NCBI GenBank assembly: GCA_904424815.1
Contig: CAJGBI010000002.1
Location: forward strand, 546,206 to 610,205
DNA from: Puniceicoccaceae bacterium Marseille-Q1082
GTDB lineage: Bacteria; Verrucomicrobiota; Verrucomicrobiia; Opitutales; Intestinicryptomonadaceae
DNA length: 64,000 nucleotides
Direction of reading: 5' to 3'
Shown here: positions 53,354 to 62,222 of the stretch, piece after piece
Layout: every line of letters begins with the position of its first letter
Position numbering within the stretch: the stretch's first letter is position 1
Translations under genes and position numbers: made by a program
The notes under the pieces: generated by a model
Seen by the model: only the letters and a program-made list of their open reading frames with translations
The model's database searches: none
Told to the model about the DNA's origin: nothing

Positions 53354-54403
53354 TTAAAGTTTCGCTTCGGCCTTCGCGAGCTCAAAATCCGCGTCGGCCA
53401 TAATTTCCGCGAGTTTCCGGAATTTCGTCTCCGCCTTCCAGCCGAGCTCCCGCCACGCTTTTGAGGGGTCTCCGAGCAGGGATTTCGCGTCCGATGGGCG
53501 GAAATAGCGCGGGTTGACCTCTATGAGGGTTTCCCCCGTCTTTTGGCTGACGCCCTTTTCGCTTTCCCCGCTCCCGCGCCATTCTATTTCCATTCCAAGC
53601 CGCGCGAACGCGGCCTGCGCAAATTCCCGCACGGTGTGCGACTCTCCGGTCGCGAGCACGTATTCGTCCGGTTTTTCGGCCTGCATGATTCTCCAGATCC
53701 CCTCGGCGTATTCGGGCGCGTAGCCCCAGTCGCGCCGCGCGTCGAGGTCGCCGAGCACCAGCTTGTCCTGCAAGCCGAGCTTTATCCTGCCCGCCGCCCT
53801 CGTGATTTTGCGCGTGACGAAAGTCTCGCCGCGGCGCTCGGATTCGTGGTTGAAGAGTATGCCGTTGCTGGCGAAAATCCCGTAGGCCTCGCGGTAGTTG
53901 ACGGCAGTCCAGTACGCGAACTGCTCCGCCGCGGCGTAGGGGCTGCGCGGCGAAAACGGCGCGGATTCGCCCTGCGGCGTCTGCGCCGCGTCCCCGTAGA
54001 GCGACGCCGACGACGCCTGAAAGAATTTTGTCTTGCCCGCAAGCCCCACTTCCTTCAAGGCGTCGAGCAGCCTCAGTGAGGCGAGCGCAATCGAGTTTGA
54101 AGTGTATTCCGGCGCGTCGAACGAAACCTTGACGTGGCTCTGCGCGCCGAGGTTGTAGATTTCGTCGGGCATGGCCCTCTCGATAATCCTGTTGAGGTTC
54201 GACGAGTCCGTGAGGTCGCCATGGTGCAGAAAGAGCCTGTCGTCAAATTTTCTGTCCGCGTACAGCCTGTCGATTCTGCCGGTGTTGAAGGAGCTTGCGC
54301 GGCGGATTATTCCGTGCACGGTGTATCCTTTCCCTAGCAGCAATTCCGCCAGATACGAGCCGTCCTGGCCGGTGATTCCCGTTATGAGGGCGATTTTATT
54401 CAT
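53354..54403 (-). CDS. gmd: GDP-mannose 4,6-dehydratase-like protein with altered active site
   Basis: The 349-aa short-chain dehydrogenase aligns over its length with Gmd: [16 protein letters not shown] (NADP site, 8-23), [20 protein letters not shown], and [17 protein letters not shown]. However the catalytic positions are changed: the usual STSELYG is SSASLYG (131-137), losing the active Glu, and the YxxxK motif is YAAAE (156-160), losing the Lys. The tyrosine remains. Either another chemistry is used, or this copy has lost dehydratase activity. It overlaps manA by 8 nt. Family certain; activity in doubt. Confidence 0.85.
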   Translation of the reverse strand: MNKIALITGITGQDGSYLAELLLGKGYTVHGIIRRASSFNTGRIDRLYADRKFDDRLFLHHGDLTDSSNLNRIIERAMPDEIYNLGAQSHVKVSFDAPEYTSNSIALASLRLLDALKEVGLAGKTKFFQASSASLYGDAAQTPQGESAPFSPRSPYAAAEQFAYWTAVNYREAYGIFASNGILFNHESERRGETFVTRKITRAAGRIKLGLQDKLVLGDLDARRDWGYAPEYAEGIWRIMQAEKPDEYVLATGESHTVREFAQAAFARLGMEIEWRGSGESEKGVSQKTGETLIEVNPRYFRPSDAKSLLGDPSKAWRELGWKAETKFRKLAEIMADADFELAKAEAKL

Positions 54404-55349
54404 GTCTCGAAAAATTTTCGGTTATGAGCATTGCGGAGTCCGCTTTTGCGCGAATTTCGATTTCCGCGCAGAAGGGGGCGAGCGCGCTTTCGACGGCTTC
54501 CATCGCAACGCCCCCGCAGTCCGCCGCGCCCGAGACGAGGGATATGATTCTCGGCTCTTCGCGAGCGGATAGCCGGACGCTTTCGCCAGCTTTGAGGCGC
54601 AGGCGCAGGATCTTGAAGTTTTTGTAGTCGCAGAGCGTGCGGACGGGCTCGTCGTTTTCGGACAGCGGCTCCACGGCGGGGCTGTCGAAGTTGACGGAGT
54701 CCACCGCTTCTCCAATGTGCAGAGCGCGCGCCCTGCCTTCGGAATCCGTCCTGTCCCAGTCGTGCAGGCGGTAGGTGCTGTCGGAGTTTTCCTGGATTTC
54801 GAGCGCGATGTTGTCGGCGCCGAGAGAGTGCACCGTGCCCTCGCGCACGAACATGAAGTCGCCGGCGTGCGAGTCGCGGAATTCGAGCAGTTCCTCCACC
54901 CGCCCGGACTCCGCAGCCTCCCGCAGAAGGGCCGGCGAGACGCCCTTTTTCAGCCCCGCGATGAAGCGCGACCTCACCCCGCAGCCGAGCAGATACCACG
55001 CCTCGTTCTTGCGCGGCAGGCCGTATTTTTTTTCCGAAACGCCGTTGGGGTGGACTTGCAGCGAAAGCCTTTGGCGCGCGTCGAGCAGCTTGACCACTAT
55101 CGGAAAAAATCTTTCGGGTCTCCAGCCGGGGCCCATGATGTCGCCGGAGTATTTTTCGAGCGCCCGCCTGAGCGTCATGCCCGCCAACGCGCCGCCGGAG
55201 ATTTCCGACGACGCCCTGGGGGAATCGCAAATTTCGAGGGACTCCCCTATCCTGACCCCTTTGGGAATCGCCCTCCCGAAAAGCGTCTTGAAAGAGCGCC
55301 CGCCCCAGATGCGCTCCTCGTATATGGGTTTGAATTTCAGAAGGTCCAT
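54396..55349 (-). CDS. manA: Class I mannose-6-phosphate isomerase
   Basis: The 317-aa protein starts [17 protein letters not shown], typical of the family. Zinc ligands are visible: SLQVHPN (Gln/His near 96-98), KNEAWYLL (Glu near 116) and EGTVHSLG (His). It interconverts fructose-6-P and mannose-6-P and so feeds GDP-mannose synthesis for the Gmd-like step encoded next. Placed 63 bp after the deacetylase gene. Confidence 0.92.
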   Translation of the reverse strand: MDLLKFKPIYEERIWGGRSFKTLFGRAIPKGVRIGESLEICDSPRASSEISGGALAGMTLRRALEKYSGDIMGPGWRPERFFPIVVKLLDARQRLSLQVHPNGVSEKKYGLPRKNEAWYLLGCGVRSRFIAGLKKGVSPALLREAAESGRVEELLEFRDSHAGDFMFVREGTVHSLGADNIALEIQENSDSTYRLHDWDRTDSEGRARALHIGEAVDSVNFDSPAVEPLSENDEPVRTLCDYKNFKILRLRLKAGESVRLSAREEPRIISLVSGAADCGGVAMEAVESALAPFCAEIEIRAKADSAMLITENFSRHE

Positions 55350-55412
55350 GCTCGCTCCGTTTTGCGGGGGGCCGCTTTAAACCAAAAAAACGTAGGTTCC
55401 GTCGCCGCTTTG

Positions 55413-56291
55413 TCAACGCATATTGCGGCATTGCCGTTTCTCCAATGAAAATGCGTTTCTTTGTTCGACGGAATTCCAGTTTATCAATTTATCGGCGGAG
55501 GATATGTCTATAAATTTGAAATCTTCGAGAAGCTGTTTTAATTTTGCTTCCGCCTTTCCCAGGCCGCAGTAACTTTTAAATTTTCTCAGGCGGGATAGGG
55601 AATTTATGACAGGCTGGCCGGGGTCCATGTCGCGCGGGTGTATGTATACAAGGTTGTACGGCGATTTCCCCATCCATTTTTTCATTATCGAATACGGCGT
55701 AATTCGGAAATATCCCCCTCCCGAATATATTATGTTTTCCCCGAATAACTTCTTTGCCGAAACGGGAAATTCCTTAACGGTTCCGGCATGGGATTTTATC
55801 TTGAAGGGCGAAAAGGGCGCCCCCGAGATTCCCCCGTGTGCATGCGTTCCCGGAAATACGGAAGCATCATACATAATTCCCTCTTCGGCGAGTATGTCAA
55901 AAGCCCACATTTCGGAAGCGCGAATGGAAAACCCCGGCGCCCTGAATGATACAACCTTTTCCCCCGAAATGTCTTCAAGGCGTTTTATTTCGTTGCGCAC
56001 ATCGTCCCGAAACTCTTCCGGACTCTGCGCCCATACGGGTTTGTGGTTTCCCGTGTGGGAACCTATTTCGTATTTTTGGGATATCTTTTTTACAATATCG
56101 GGATATCTTTTGGCAATCCACCCCACAATAAAAAAAGTGGCCTTTGAGCCGGAATCTTCAAGCGCGTTTAAGATTCTGTCCGTATTCCCGTAAATGCGCG
56201 TCTCGAATTTATCCCATTTTTCGGCGTCTTCGGTTTCGGCAGTTTCAAGTATATGAAACCATTCTTCTATATCAAATGTCAAAATATTCAT
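55413..56291 (-). CDS. Polysaccharide deacetylase (DUF3473-type)
   Basis: The 292-aa protein (ATG at 56291) is a NodB-like deacetylase of the exopolysaccharide-locus type: MNILTFDIEEWFHI (catalytic Asp and metal-binding Glu region), EIGSHTGNHKPV (His pair region), VSFRAPGFSI and YIHPRDMDPGQP. Such enzymes remove N-acetyl groups from surface polysaccharide or its lipid-linked precursor. It lies 1 bp after the acyltransferase-like gene. Together they suggest an acetyl-for-acyl exchange on a sugar (inference). Confidence 0.88.
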   Translation of the reverse strand: MNILTFDIEEWFHILETAETEDAEKWDKFETRIYGNTDRILNALEDSGSKATFFIVGWIAKRYPDIVKKISQKYEIGSHTGNHKPVWAQSPEEFRDDVRNEIKRLEDISGEKVVSFRAPGFSIRASEMWAFDILAEEGIMYDASVFPGTHAHGGISGAPFSPFKIKSHAGTVKEFPVSAKKLFGENIIYSGGGYFRITPYSIMKKWMGKSPYNLVYIHPRDMDPGQPVINSLSRLRKFKSYCGLGKAEAKLKQLLEDFKFIDISSADKLINWNSVEQRNAFSLEKRQCRNMR

Positions 56292-56292
56292 G

Positions 56293-57264
56293 CTACCTGA
56301 CATCGTAATTGGACAGGCCGAAATCCCATTCGGCCATATTTGAAATATTTTCGGGAAGTTCCGATTCCGAGAGGCGGTCAAATACAAGCGGAAGTCGCTT
56401 CGGCTCGAATTTGCGGGGAAGCCTTATCATTGCGCATTGGCGGAACGGCATTTTCCCGACATGTATTATTATATCCGGATTTTTTGCCATTATATTCCGC
56501 AGTGCCGCGTACAGCGCGCGTCCGGTTCTGCGGGAATTCTCCGTAAAATACATAATGTAGGCCGCGGAAACCCCGTTTTCGTCGCATATCCTATAACAAT
56601 ATTCGCAGCCGTCGGACGAGGCGCGCGCATATATGTCCGGAGGGAAACGCCTCTCCAGATATTCTTTGTCTGTTTCTATGGAGAATCGGTAGCTTCTTGT
56701 ATGTTTGTCTCCCCGCGGAGCGAAAAACGTTTTGGAAAGAAACAGGGCTACTGAGGATAGAATTGCGGAAAAAGGATTTAAGAATTTAAACCTTTTCAGA
56801 ATATTGCCGAGTCTGACGGGAATTACCCAGTAGTTTATATCGCCGATGTCCGCCATTTTCACAATGTTTTTCCAATATGGATAAGCCATGGCGTTCGGCA
56901 CCGCCAGGACGATGGCGCATCCGCATTCTTTCAGTTTCCCCGCCAGGCGTCTGTACATTTTCATCAGCGTCATAGGGTTTGTCCTGTATTTTTGCGCTAT
57001 GAAAACGTCGACGAGCAGGGCGGCGTTTATTTTTCGGGTTCCGTCCAATATAGACATGGGCATCGCCGTGCAGGCGCCGGCAATGGCGCCCGTGTCCGGT
57101 TTTAATAATGCGTGGAACGACGAGCCTCCACCGGCGGAGGCATATTTTCTCCTGAAAAAATCCGCCTGAAATTCTTTCCCGAATGCCCCGTTAAACGATT
57201 CTGCATATTTTATCCAGTCGGATTCGGACAAATCCTCCGTTTTGCAGACGACTATATTTTCCAT
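56293..57264 (-). CDS. GNAT/FemAB-like acyltransferase
   Basis: The 323-aa protein has a GNAT-like core: IAGACTAMPMSILDGTRKINAALLVDVFIAQKYRTNPMTLMKMYRRLAGKL (strands 4-5 and the acyl-CoA/ACP binding loop, about 57-110). The C-terminal half resembles a second GNAT-like fold. It probably transfers an acyl group to an amino sugar. The acyl carrier protein, ligase and reductase genes immediately upstream could supply the acyl donor. Specificity unknown. Confidence 0.65.
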   Translation of the reverse strand: MENIVVCKTEDLSESDWIKYAESFNGAFGKEFQADFFRRKYASAGGGSSFHALLKPDTGAIAGACTAMPMSILDGTRKINAALLVDVFIAQKYRTNPMTLMKMYRRLAGKLKECGCAIVLAVPNAMAYPYWKNIVKMADIGDINYWVIPVRLGNILKRFKFLNPFSAILSSVALFLSKTFFAPRGDKHTRSYRFSIETDKEYLERRFPPDIYARASSDGCEYCYRICDENGVSAAYIMYFTENSRRTGRALYAALRNIMAKNPDIIIHVGKMPFRQCAMIRLPRKFEPKRLPLVFDRLSESELPENISNMAEWDFGLSNYDVR

Positions 57265-57267
57265 TGC

Positions 57268-57993
57268 CTATATCGTGCCGGAGTCGACAAAAATATTCTG
57301 CCCCGTGATGGATTCCGCAGATTCGGACAGGAGAAATGCCACGGTTCCCGCGACGGATTTCAAGCTTGTCGGCGATTTCAGCGATGTGCGGTTGAAAATT
57401 TTGGATTTCTGTTCCGGAGTGAGCGACGCGCTCATTGACGTTTCCATAAATCCCGCGACAACCGCATTCGAGCGGATTCCCTTTCCTCCCCATTCCCTTG
57501 CGATATTTTTGGAGAAAGCCTCCATTGCGCCTTTGGTCGAGGCGTACATGGACAACCCCTTGTACCCCGTATGCGCACTGATTGAGGAAATGTGCACAAT
57601 GGAGCCTTTCGCATGGTGCAATATAAAATTTCTAATCGCATATTTTGTCATTATCATGGGGGCGAATACATTTACTTTGTACATATTCTCCAATCGCGGC
57701 ATTTGCATATTTGTCGCAATGTCGTCGTATGCGATTGCGGCATTGTTGACGTATCCGTGTATGGGAGTTTTCAGCCCTATAAATTCCTTAAATACGCATT
57801 TCAATATCCCGTCCGTATCGGACAGGTCGTATAGCCGCAATTTCAGCCTTTCGGGGAAATCCCGTGCGAGTTCCTTGGCTTCGTCCGACAAAGTGCGGCT
57901 GATTCCGTAGACGGCGTCGCCGTTGAGCAGGATTTCCCTCGCAATCTCGCATCCCAGCCCCCGGGATATGCCGGTTATTAGAAAATTTTTCAT
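57268..57993 (-). CDS. Short-chain dehydrogenase/reductase
   Basis: The 241-aa SDR (ATG at 57993, MKNFLITGISRGLG) has the NADP motif TGISRGLG, the NNAA strand, the catalytic Ser (HISSISAHTG) and YASTK (Tyr-x3-Lys). It resembles FabG-like 3-oxoacyl reductases. It overlaps the ligase gene by 4 nt and ends 3 bp before the acyltransferase-like gene. Probably reduces an acyl-ACP intermediate. Confidence 0.9.
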   Translation of the reverse strand: MKNFLITGISRGLGCEIAREILLNGDAVYGISRTLSDEAKELARDFPERLKLRLYDLSDTDGILKCVFKEFIGLKTPIHGYVNNAAIAYDDIATNMQMPRLENMYKVNVFAPMIMTKYAIRNFILHHAKGSIVHISSISAHTGYKGLSMYASTKGAMEAFSKNIAREWGGKGIRSNAVVAGFMETSMSASLTPEQKSKIFNRTSLKSPTSLKSVAGTVAFLLSESAESITGQNIFVDSGTI

Positions 57994-59231
57994 GGTTTTC
58001 TGGAAAGTTTTCCCGTTTTTGTGAATTTTAACGCGTCGACAAACTTTATTATTCTCGGTATTTTGAACGGTTGCAGGCGTTTTGAGAGCGACGCTCTTAT
58101 GGAGGCTTCGTCCGCTCCCCCGCCCGACGGGACGACTTCCGCGCATACAATATTCCCGAGAATGCTGTTTTTCTTTGCGAAAACCCGCGCGGCGCGTATG
58201 CCGTCGATTTCTTGCAGCGCCTGTTCGACCTCGTTCGGGTTGACGTTGTATCCCCCCACATTTATTATTTCGTTTTTTCTGGAAGTGAACTTGAATGATA
58301 GCGGCTCTTCCGAAATGACCTCGACGCAGTCTCCGGTATTATACCATTCTCCGGAAGGAATTATATCCTCCGAGCTTCCGGCAAGCGAGTGGTGGATCCA
58401 TAACTCGCCGTTGACGATTTTCAGAAGACCCGCCGTATTCGCTTTCGGCGTGAAGACGTCCCCGTCGGAAGCCAAAACGGTTCCCATTTCAGTGGAAGCG
58501 TATATGTTGGTTATTCGCGCGTTGGGGAAAATGCGCCCGAGCTTTTTCATCGCATGCGCGTCGAATTTTTCCCCTCCGGAGGTTATCGCTCTGACTTGAG
58601 GTATGGCGTTCGTCGAATCGGGCAGCATCCTGAAAAATGTGGGGGTTGCGGAAATATGGGTTACCGATTCCCCTTCTATCGTTTTCAACAGTGAATTTGC
58701 GGACAAGCCGAACAGCCGAACGATCGTGTTTGCGTTGAATACGGCCTGGAAGAAAACCTGCAACCCTGCGATATGGGTCGGATTATATGCAAACCCCCAG
58801 ATGTCGCCGGAGTGTTTCAGGGATATTTTGACATGCCTTGTCAGCGACTTTAATGAATGGTTGATCCGTTTGGGGCACCCCGTGGTTCCGGATGAAAACA
58901 GCGTGCAAATCCATGTGTTTTCGCTTGACTTTATGGCGTTCAGAAATTCTCCAAAGGAATGGAACTCCGGAATCCGGATATGCTTCGGGGCGTAAAGATC
59001 TCGTTTGTCGCAAAGATTTTGGATTTCCGTTTCCGATAAATCGGAATCAAGCAAAGTTATGGGAATCCCGGACAGGAGGGACGCCGAAATATGCACAAAG
59101 TACCCGTAAATTGAATCTTGTTTGCAAAGGGGCGAAAATTCTTTTATATTCGCAAGGTCTGAAAAGAAGTTTTCGTACAATATTTTTTTATTATCCAACC
59201 CGTCAATATAGAAAGGTTTTTCTATGCTCAT
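57990..59231 (-). CDS. AMP-binding acyl-(ACP) ligase
   Basis: The 413-aa adenylate-forming enzyme (ATG at 59231 in a 4-nt overlap with the ACP stop; another ATG lies 18 nt earlier) shows A3 FSSGTTGCPK, A5-like NIYASTEMGT, A7 YNTGDCVEV, A8 FTSRKNEIINVGGYNVNPNEVE, and A10 TKTGKLSRKP with the catalytic Lys. It activates a carboxylic acid and probably loads it on the adjacent ACP. At 413 aa it is shorter than typical CoA ligases; the N-terminus is compact. Confidence 0.9.
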   Translation of the reverse strand: MSIEKPFYIDGLDNKKILYENFFSDLANIKEFSPLCKQDSIYGYFVHISASLLSGIPITLLDSDLSETEIQNLCDKRDLYAPKHIRIPEFHSFGEFLNAIKSSENTWICTLFSSGTTGCPKRINHSLKSLTRHVKISLKHSGDIWGFAYNPTHIAGLQVFFQAVFNANTIVRLFGLSANSLLKTIEGESVTHISATPTFFRMLPDSTNAIPQVRAITSGGEKFDAHAMKKLGRIFPNARITNIYASTEMGTVLASDGDVFTPKANTAGLLKIVNGELWIHHSLAGSSEDIIPSGEWYNTGDCVEVISEEPLSFKFTSRKNEIINVGGYNVNPNEVEQALQEIDGIRAARVFAKKNSILGNIVCAEVVPSGGGADEASIRASLSKRLQPFKIPRIIKFVDALKFTKTGKLSRKP

Positions 59232-59449
59232 TTGGATATTTTCTTCCATATGTCGGAAATCTTGAAAACTATCCCGTCTTCAAATATGTCTACGTCGTAT
59301 TCCGCCTCTATCCTTGCGGTCAATTCCGCCAAATCGAGCGAGTCAAACCCAAGATCCGTCCTGAGATCGGTTTCCCCCGAAATTTTATCCAACGTCGGTT
59401 TTTCGCGATTTTTTAATATAATATTTATTATATCTAATAATCTGTCCAT
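59228..59449 (-). CDS. Acyl carrier protein
   Basis: The 73-aa protein has the 4'-phosphopantetheine site in LGFDSLDLAELTARIE (Ser near 37) and typical acidic helices. It is dedicated to this operon rather than to general fatty-acid synthesis, judging from its place before the ligase gene. First gene of the polysaccharide operon; its own promoter is at 59462-59489. Confidence 0.93.
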   Translation of the reverse strand: MDRLLDIINIILKNREKPTLDKISGETDLRTDLGFDSLDLAELTARIEAEYDVDIFEDGIVFKISDIWKKISK

Positions 59450-59461
59450 TTTTTACTTATA

Positions 59462-59489
59462 AGTATCGTGCGGACAGTTTGTTTGTCAA
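59462..59489 (-). promoter_or_regulatory. Promoter of the polysaccharide operon
   Basis: TTGACA at 59489-59484, 16-bp spacer, GATACT at 59467-59462, about 13 bp before the ACP start codon. The -35 overlaps the last codon region of phoB. Confidence 0.6.
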
Positions 59490-60175
59490 ATGTTTTCCGC
59501 GCGGGAGCACCTGTACCCTACGCCCCTTACGGTCTCTATTATGCGGGCCTTGTCGCCGAGCTTCTTGCGCAGACCCACTATCTGGACGTCGATGGCCCTG
59601 TCCGTGACGGCGTATCCGCTACCGTGCACCTTGTCGATTATCTCGTCGCGCGAGAACACCCTCCCGGGGTTCGAGAGGAAAATTTTGAGCATTGAAAATT
59701 CGTTGGAGGTGAGCTGGAGCGGATTGCCGTCGATTTCCGCCTCGTGGAATTTGCACCTGAGCGTTATGCCGTTGCGGGAAACCACCTCGTCGGCGTCCTC
59801 CTCGCCCCTGCGTAGGCGCGCGCGGATTCTTGCGATCAGCACGCGGGGGCTGAACGGCTTTGTCATGTAGTCGTCCGCGCCGTATTCGAGGCCGCTTACG
59901 ATGTCGGCCTCCTCGCCGCGCGCCGTCAGCATTATTATCGGCGACTGTTTGAGCGTCGGGCTCGTCCGGTAGAGGCGGCAGAAGTCGAGCCCGTCCATTC
60001 CCGTGAGCATCAAGTCGAGCAGTATGAGGTCGAACGCCTCGCGCTCGAGGATTTTCAGGGCGTTTTCGCCCGAGTCCGTGCAGCGGTATTCGTAGCCGTT
60101 TTTGCGGAGGTTGAAGGCGATGAGTTCGGCGATGTTGCGCTCGTCCTCGATAATGAGTATTTTCTTCGCGGCCAT
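59486..60175 (-). CDS. phoB: PhoB-like OmpR-family response regulator
   Basis: The 229-aa protein has a receiver domain (DE at 11-12, phosphoacceptor Asp54, Thr84, Lys107) and a C-terminal winged helix (about 130-226) with the OmpR/PhoB end VRGVGYR. Start ATG at 60175 is 2 nt after the kinase stop. It follows phoR, the reverse of the common phoB-phoR order. With the porin and pstS nearby it is very likely the phosphate-starvation regulator, binding the two repeats at 62017 and 62122. Confidence 0.93.
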   Translation of the reverse strand: MAAKKILIIEDERNIAELIAFNLRKNGYEYRCTDSGENALKILEREAFDLILLDLMLTGMDGLDFCRLYRTSPTLKQSPIIMLTARGEEADIVSGLEYGADDYMTKPFSPRVLIARIRARLRRGEEDADEVVSRNGITLRCKFHEAEIDGNPLQLTSNEFSMLKIFLSNPGRVFSRDEIIDKVHGSGYAVTDRAIDVQIVGLRKKLGDKARIIETVRGVGYRCSRAENI

Positions 60176-60177
60176 TC

Positions 60178-61950
60178 CTATGCCGATTTTAGCGTTATTG
60201 TGAACGTCGAGCCCTCTCCCACGCGGCTTTCGAGGCCGACCCGCCCGCCGTGGATCAGGGCGATGTGCTTTACTATCGCGAGCCCCAGCCCCGTCCCGCC
60301 GAGAGCGCGCGACCTCCCCTTGTCCACGCGGTAAAACCGCTCGAACACCCGCGAGGCGTGCTCTGGCGCGATTCCGCCGCCGTTGTCGCGCACTGAAATG
60401 CGCACGGTTTCGCCCTCGCATCTTGCCGACACGCGGACTTCGGAGTTGTCGCCGCCGTATTTCACGGCGTTGCCTATCAGGTTGCTCACGGCGATTGTAA
60501 GCAGCATTTCGTCGCCGAGCGCCTCTACGCCGTCGGGGCAGTCCTCGAAGATTTCCACGCCCTTTTGCTGCGCCTGCGTCATGTTGTTGGAAACCGCGGA
60601 TGCTATTACGGAGGAAATTTTGACCTTCTCGAAATCGCGGGAGACCATCTTTTCGGCGGAGTCGAGCTTCGTAAGCAGCAGCATGTTGTCCACGAGCATC
60701 GCGAGCTTGTCGCACTCCGACGAGATTATCTCGCAAATGCGCGAGCTCTCCTCCGGCGAGTCCGCCTCGGGCAGGGACTCCGCCGCGGCGCGCAGGGCGG
60801 TGAGCGGCGTTTTGAGCTCATGCGAAACTCCCGCCACGAACTCGCGCCGGAGCGTCTCCATCTCCTTTATGCGGCTTATGTCGTGCAGTGCGAATAGCGC
60901 GCGCGGCCTGTCGGAGGCGTAGGGGAGTATTGAGCTTGAAAGCGCCAGAATCCTTCCGGAGTCGAGCTCGATCTCGCAGCTGACGGGCGCCTTTTCGGAA
61001 AACGTCTTGTCCACGGCGTCGATGAGGTTTATGTTGCGCATCAATTCGCCTATTTTCGGCCTTTCGGCGTCGGCGGGCAGGCCGAAGAGATCGGCGGCTG
61101 CCTTGTTCATGCGCAGGATTGAACCGTCGGAGGCGCAGATGAACACCGCCCCGCCCATGTGGGCGAATATTTCGTCGAGTTCGCAGTTGCGCTTGTGCAG
61201 AGAGCTTATGCGCTTCCTGAGCTCGTCGGACATCGCGCGCATCGCGTCGGAGAGTATGCGGACCTCTTCTATGTCGCAGCGCGGTATGCGCGCGTCGGAG
61301 TTGCCGTTTGCGAGCATTTTCGCCGCCCGCGTGAGCTCCGCGATGGGCCTGCCTATGCCGCGCGCCACGAGCAGCGACGCGGCTATCGAAAACGCGAGGG
61401 CCGCCCCCGCCAGCGCGAGTATTTCGACCGCGAGCATCCGCTGGGCCCGCGCGAGGTCTTCGAGCGGCACTGAAATGCGCACGCAGAACGGGTACGTCCC
61501 GTCGGGGTTGGCCTTTCCCGCGGGCGAGGCCAGGTACAGCATTCGCGTCTTCATCGTCTGCGAGTAGCGGATGTCGCGCGCGGAGGTTCCGGACAGCGCC
61601 GAGGCGATTTCCTTTCGCTTTAAATGGTTCGACATGTCGGAGCTGTCGTAATCGGAATCGAACAATACGTGGCCGTCGGCGCGCACTATCGTGGCGCGCA
61701 TGTGGGTTTTGCCCGTAAACGCTCCGCACACCCTTCCGGCCTCGGCGAGATCCTCTTTGGTGCCGTCTCCCACGGCGTTGACGACCATCGCCGAGATGTC
61801 GGCAAGCGTCCTCGACAGGTTGCGCTTGTAGATTCCGTCGAGCATGAAGTACGCGCCCGCGGCTACCGCCGCCGTTATCAGCGCGCCCACGGCGAATACG
61901 CCGACGAACACCCGGGTTTTGATTTTCGAAAACATTGGCTTTAACGTCAT
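60178..61950 (-). CDS. phoR: PhoR-like membrane sensor histidine kinase
   Basis: The 590-aa kinase has a transmembrane helix near the N-terminus (VFVGVFAVGALITAAVAAGA), an extracytoplasmic region (about 35-165), a second transmembrane helix, HAMP (ARGIGRPIAELTRAAKML), a PAS domain, HisKA with the H-box FVAGVSHELKTPLTAL, and HATPase motifs NLIGNAVKYGG, DNGGGI and GTGLGLAIVKH. ATG at 61950 is chosen; a second ATG 15 nt later is also possible. Unlike E. coli PhoR it has a sizeable periplasmic domain, as in Gram-positive and Bacteroides-type PhoR. Confidence 0.92.
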   Translation of the reverse strand: MTLKPMFSKIKTRVFVGVFAVGALITAAVAAGAYFMLDGIYKRNLSRTLADISAMVVNAVGDGTKEDLAEAGRVCGAFTGKTHMRATIVRADGHVLFDSDYDSSDMSNHLKRKEIASALSGTSARDIRYSQTMKTRMLYLASPAGKANPDGTYPFCVRISVPLEDLARAQRMLAVEILALAGAALAFSIAASLLVARGIGRPIAELTRAAKMLANGNSDARIPRCDIEEVRILSDAMRAMSDELRKRISSLHKRNCELDEIFAHMGGAVFICASDGSILRMNKAAADLFGLPADAERPKIGELMRNINLIDAVDKTFSEKAPVSCEIELDSGRILALSSSILPYASDRPRALFALHDISRIKEMETLRREFVAGVSHELKTPLTALRAAAESLPEADSPEESSRICEIISSECDKLAMLVDNMLLLTKLDSAEKMVSRDFEKVKISSVIASAVSNNMTQAQQKGVEIFEDCPDGVEALGDEMLLTIAVSNLIGNAVKYGGDNSEVRVSARCEGETVRISVRDNGGGIAPEHASRVFERFYRVDKGRSRALGGTGLGLAIVKHIALIHGGRVGLESRVGEGSTFTITLKSA

Positions 61951-62016
61951 ATTCCGGCGAGTTTTCCAAAGCTTTAAGCGGCAAAAAAGCCGCGCGTCAA
62001 CCGCGTTTTTAACGTC

Positions 62017-62040
62017 TAACGCAATTCTAACTTGACGCAA
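62017..62040. promoter_or_regulatory. Pho-box-like repeat 1 (near phoR)
   Basis: TAAC-N7-TAAC with 11-bp periodicity in a 24-bp string that recurs at 62122-62145 with 4-5 changes. Pho boxes are 11-bp direct repeats. Located 67 bp before the phoR start. Confidence 0.6.
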
Positions 62041-62121
62041 ACAAAAAACTCATTCCGCCGTGAGATTATCGCCCGAAAAAACACTTAAATTAGAAAGGAA
62101 AATCGTGCATGCCGCGTCCCC

Positions 62122-62145
62122 GAACGCAATTCTAACGGGACGCGA
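62122..62145 (+). promoter_or_regulatory. Pho-box-like repeat 2 (upstream of porin)
   Basis: GAACGCAATTC and TAACGGGACGC, an 11-bp direct repeat matching the site near phoR. It ends 77 bp before the porin ATG, where a PhoB-activated promoter is expected. Confidence 0.6.
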
Positions 62146-62222
62146 ATAAAGGGCGAACCCGGGTTTGGAACAATATGCGGCGATTCGGACGAAAGGCGTC
62201 CGGAGAGCAAACAAGAAAAGAC

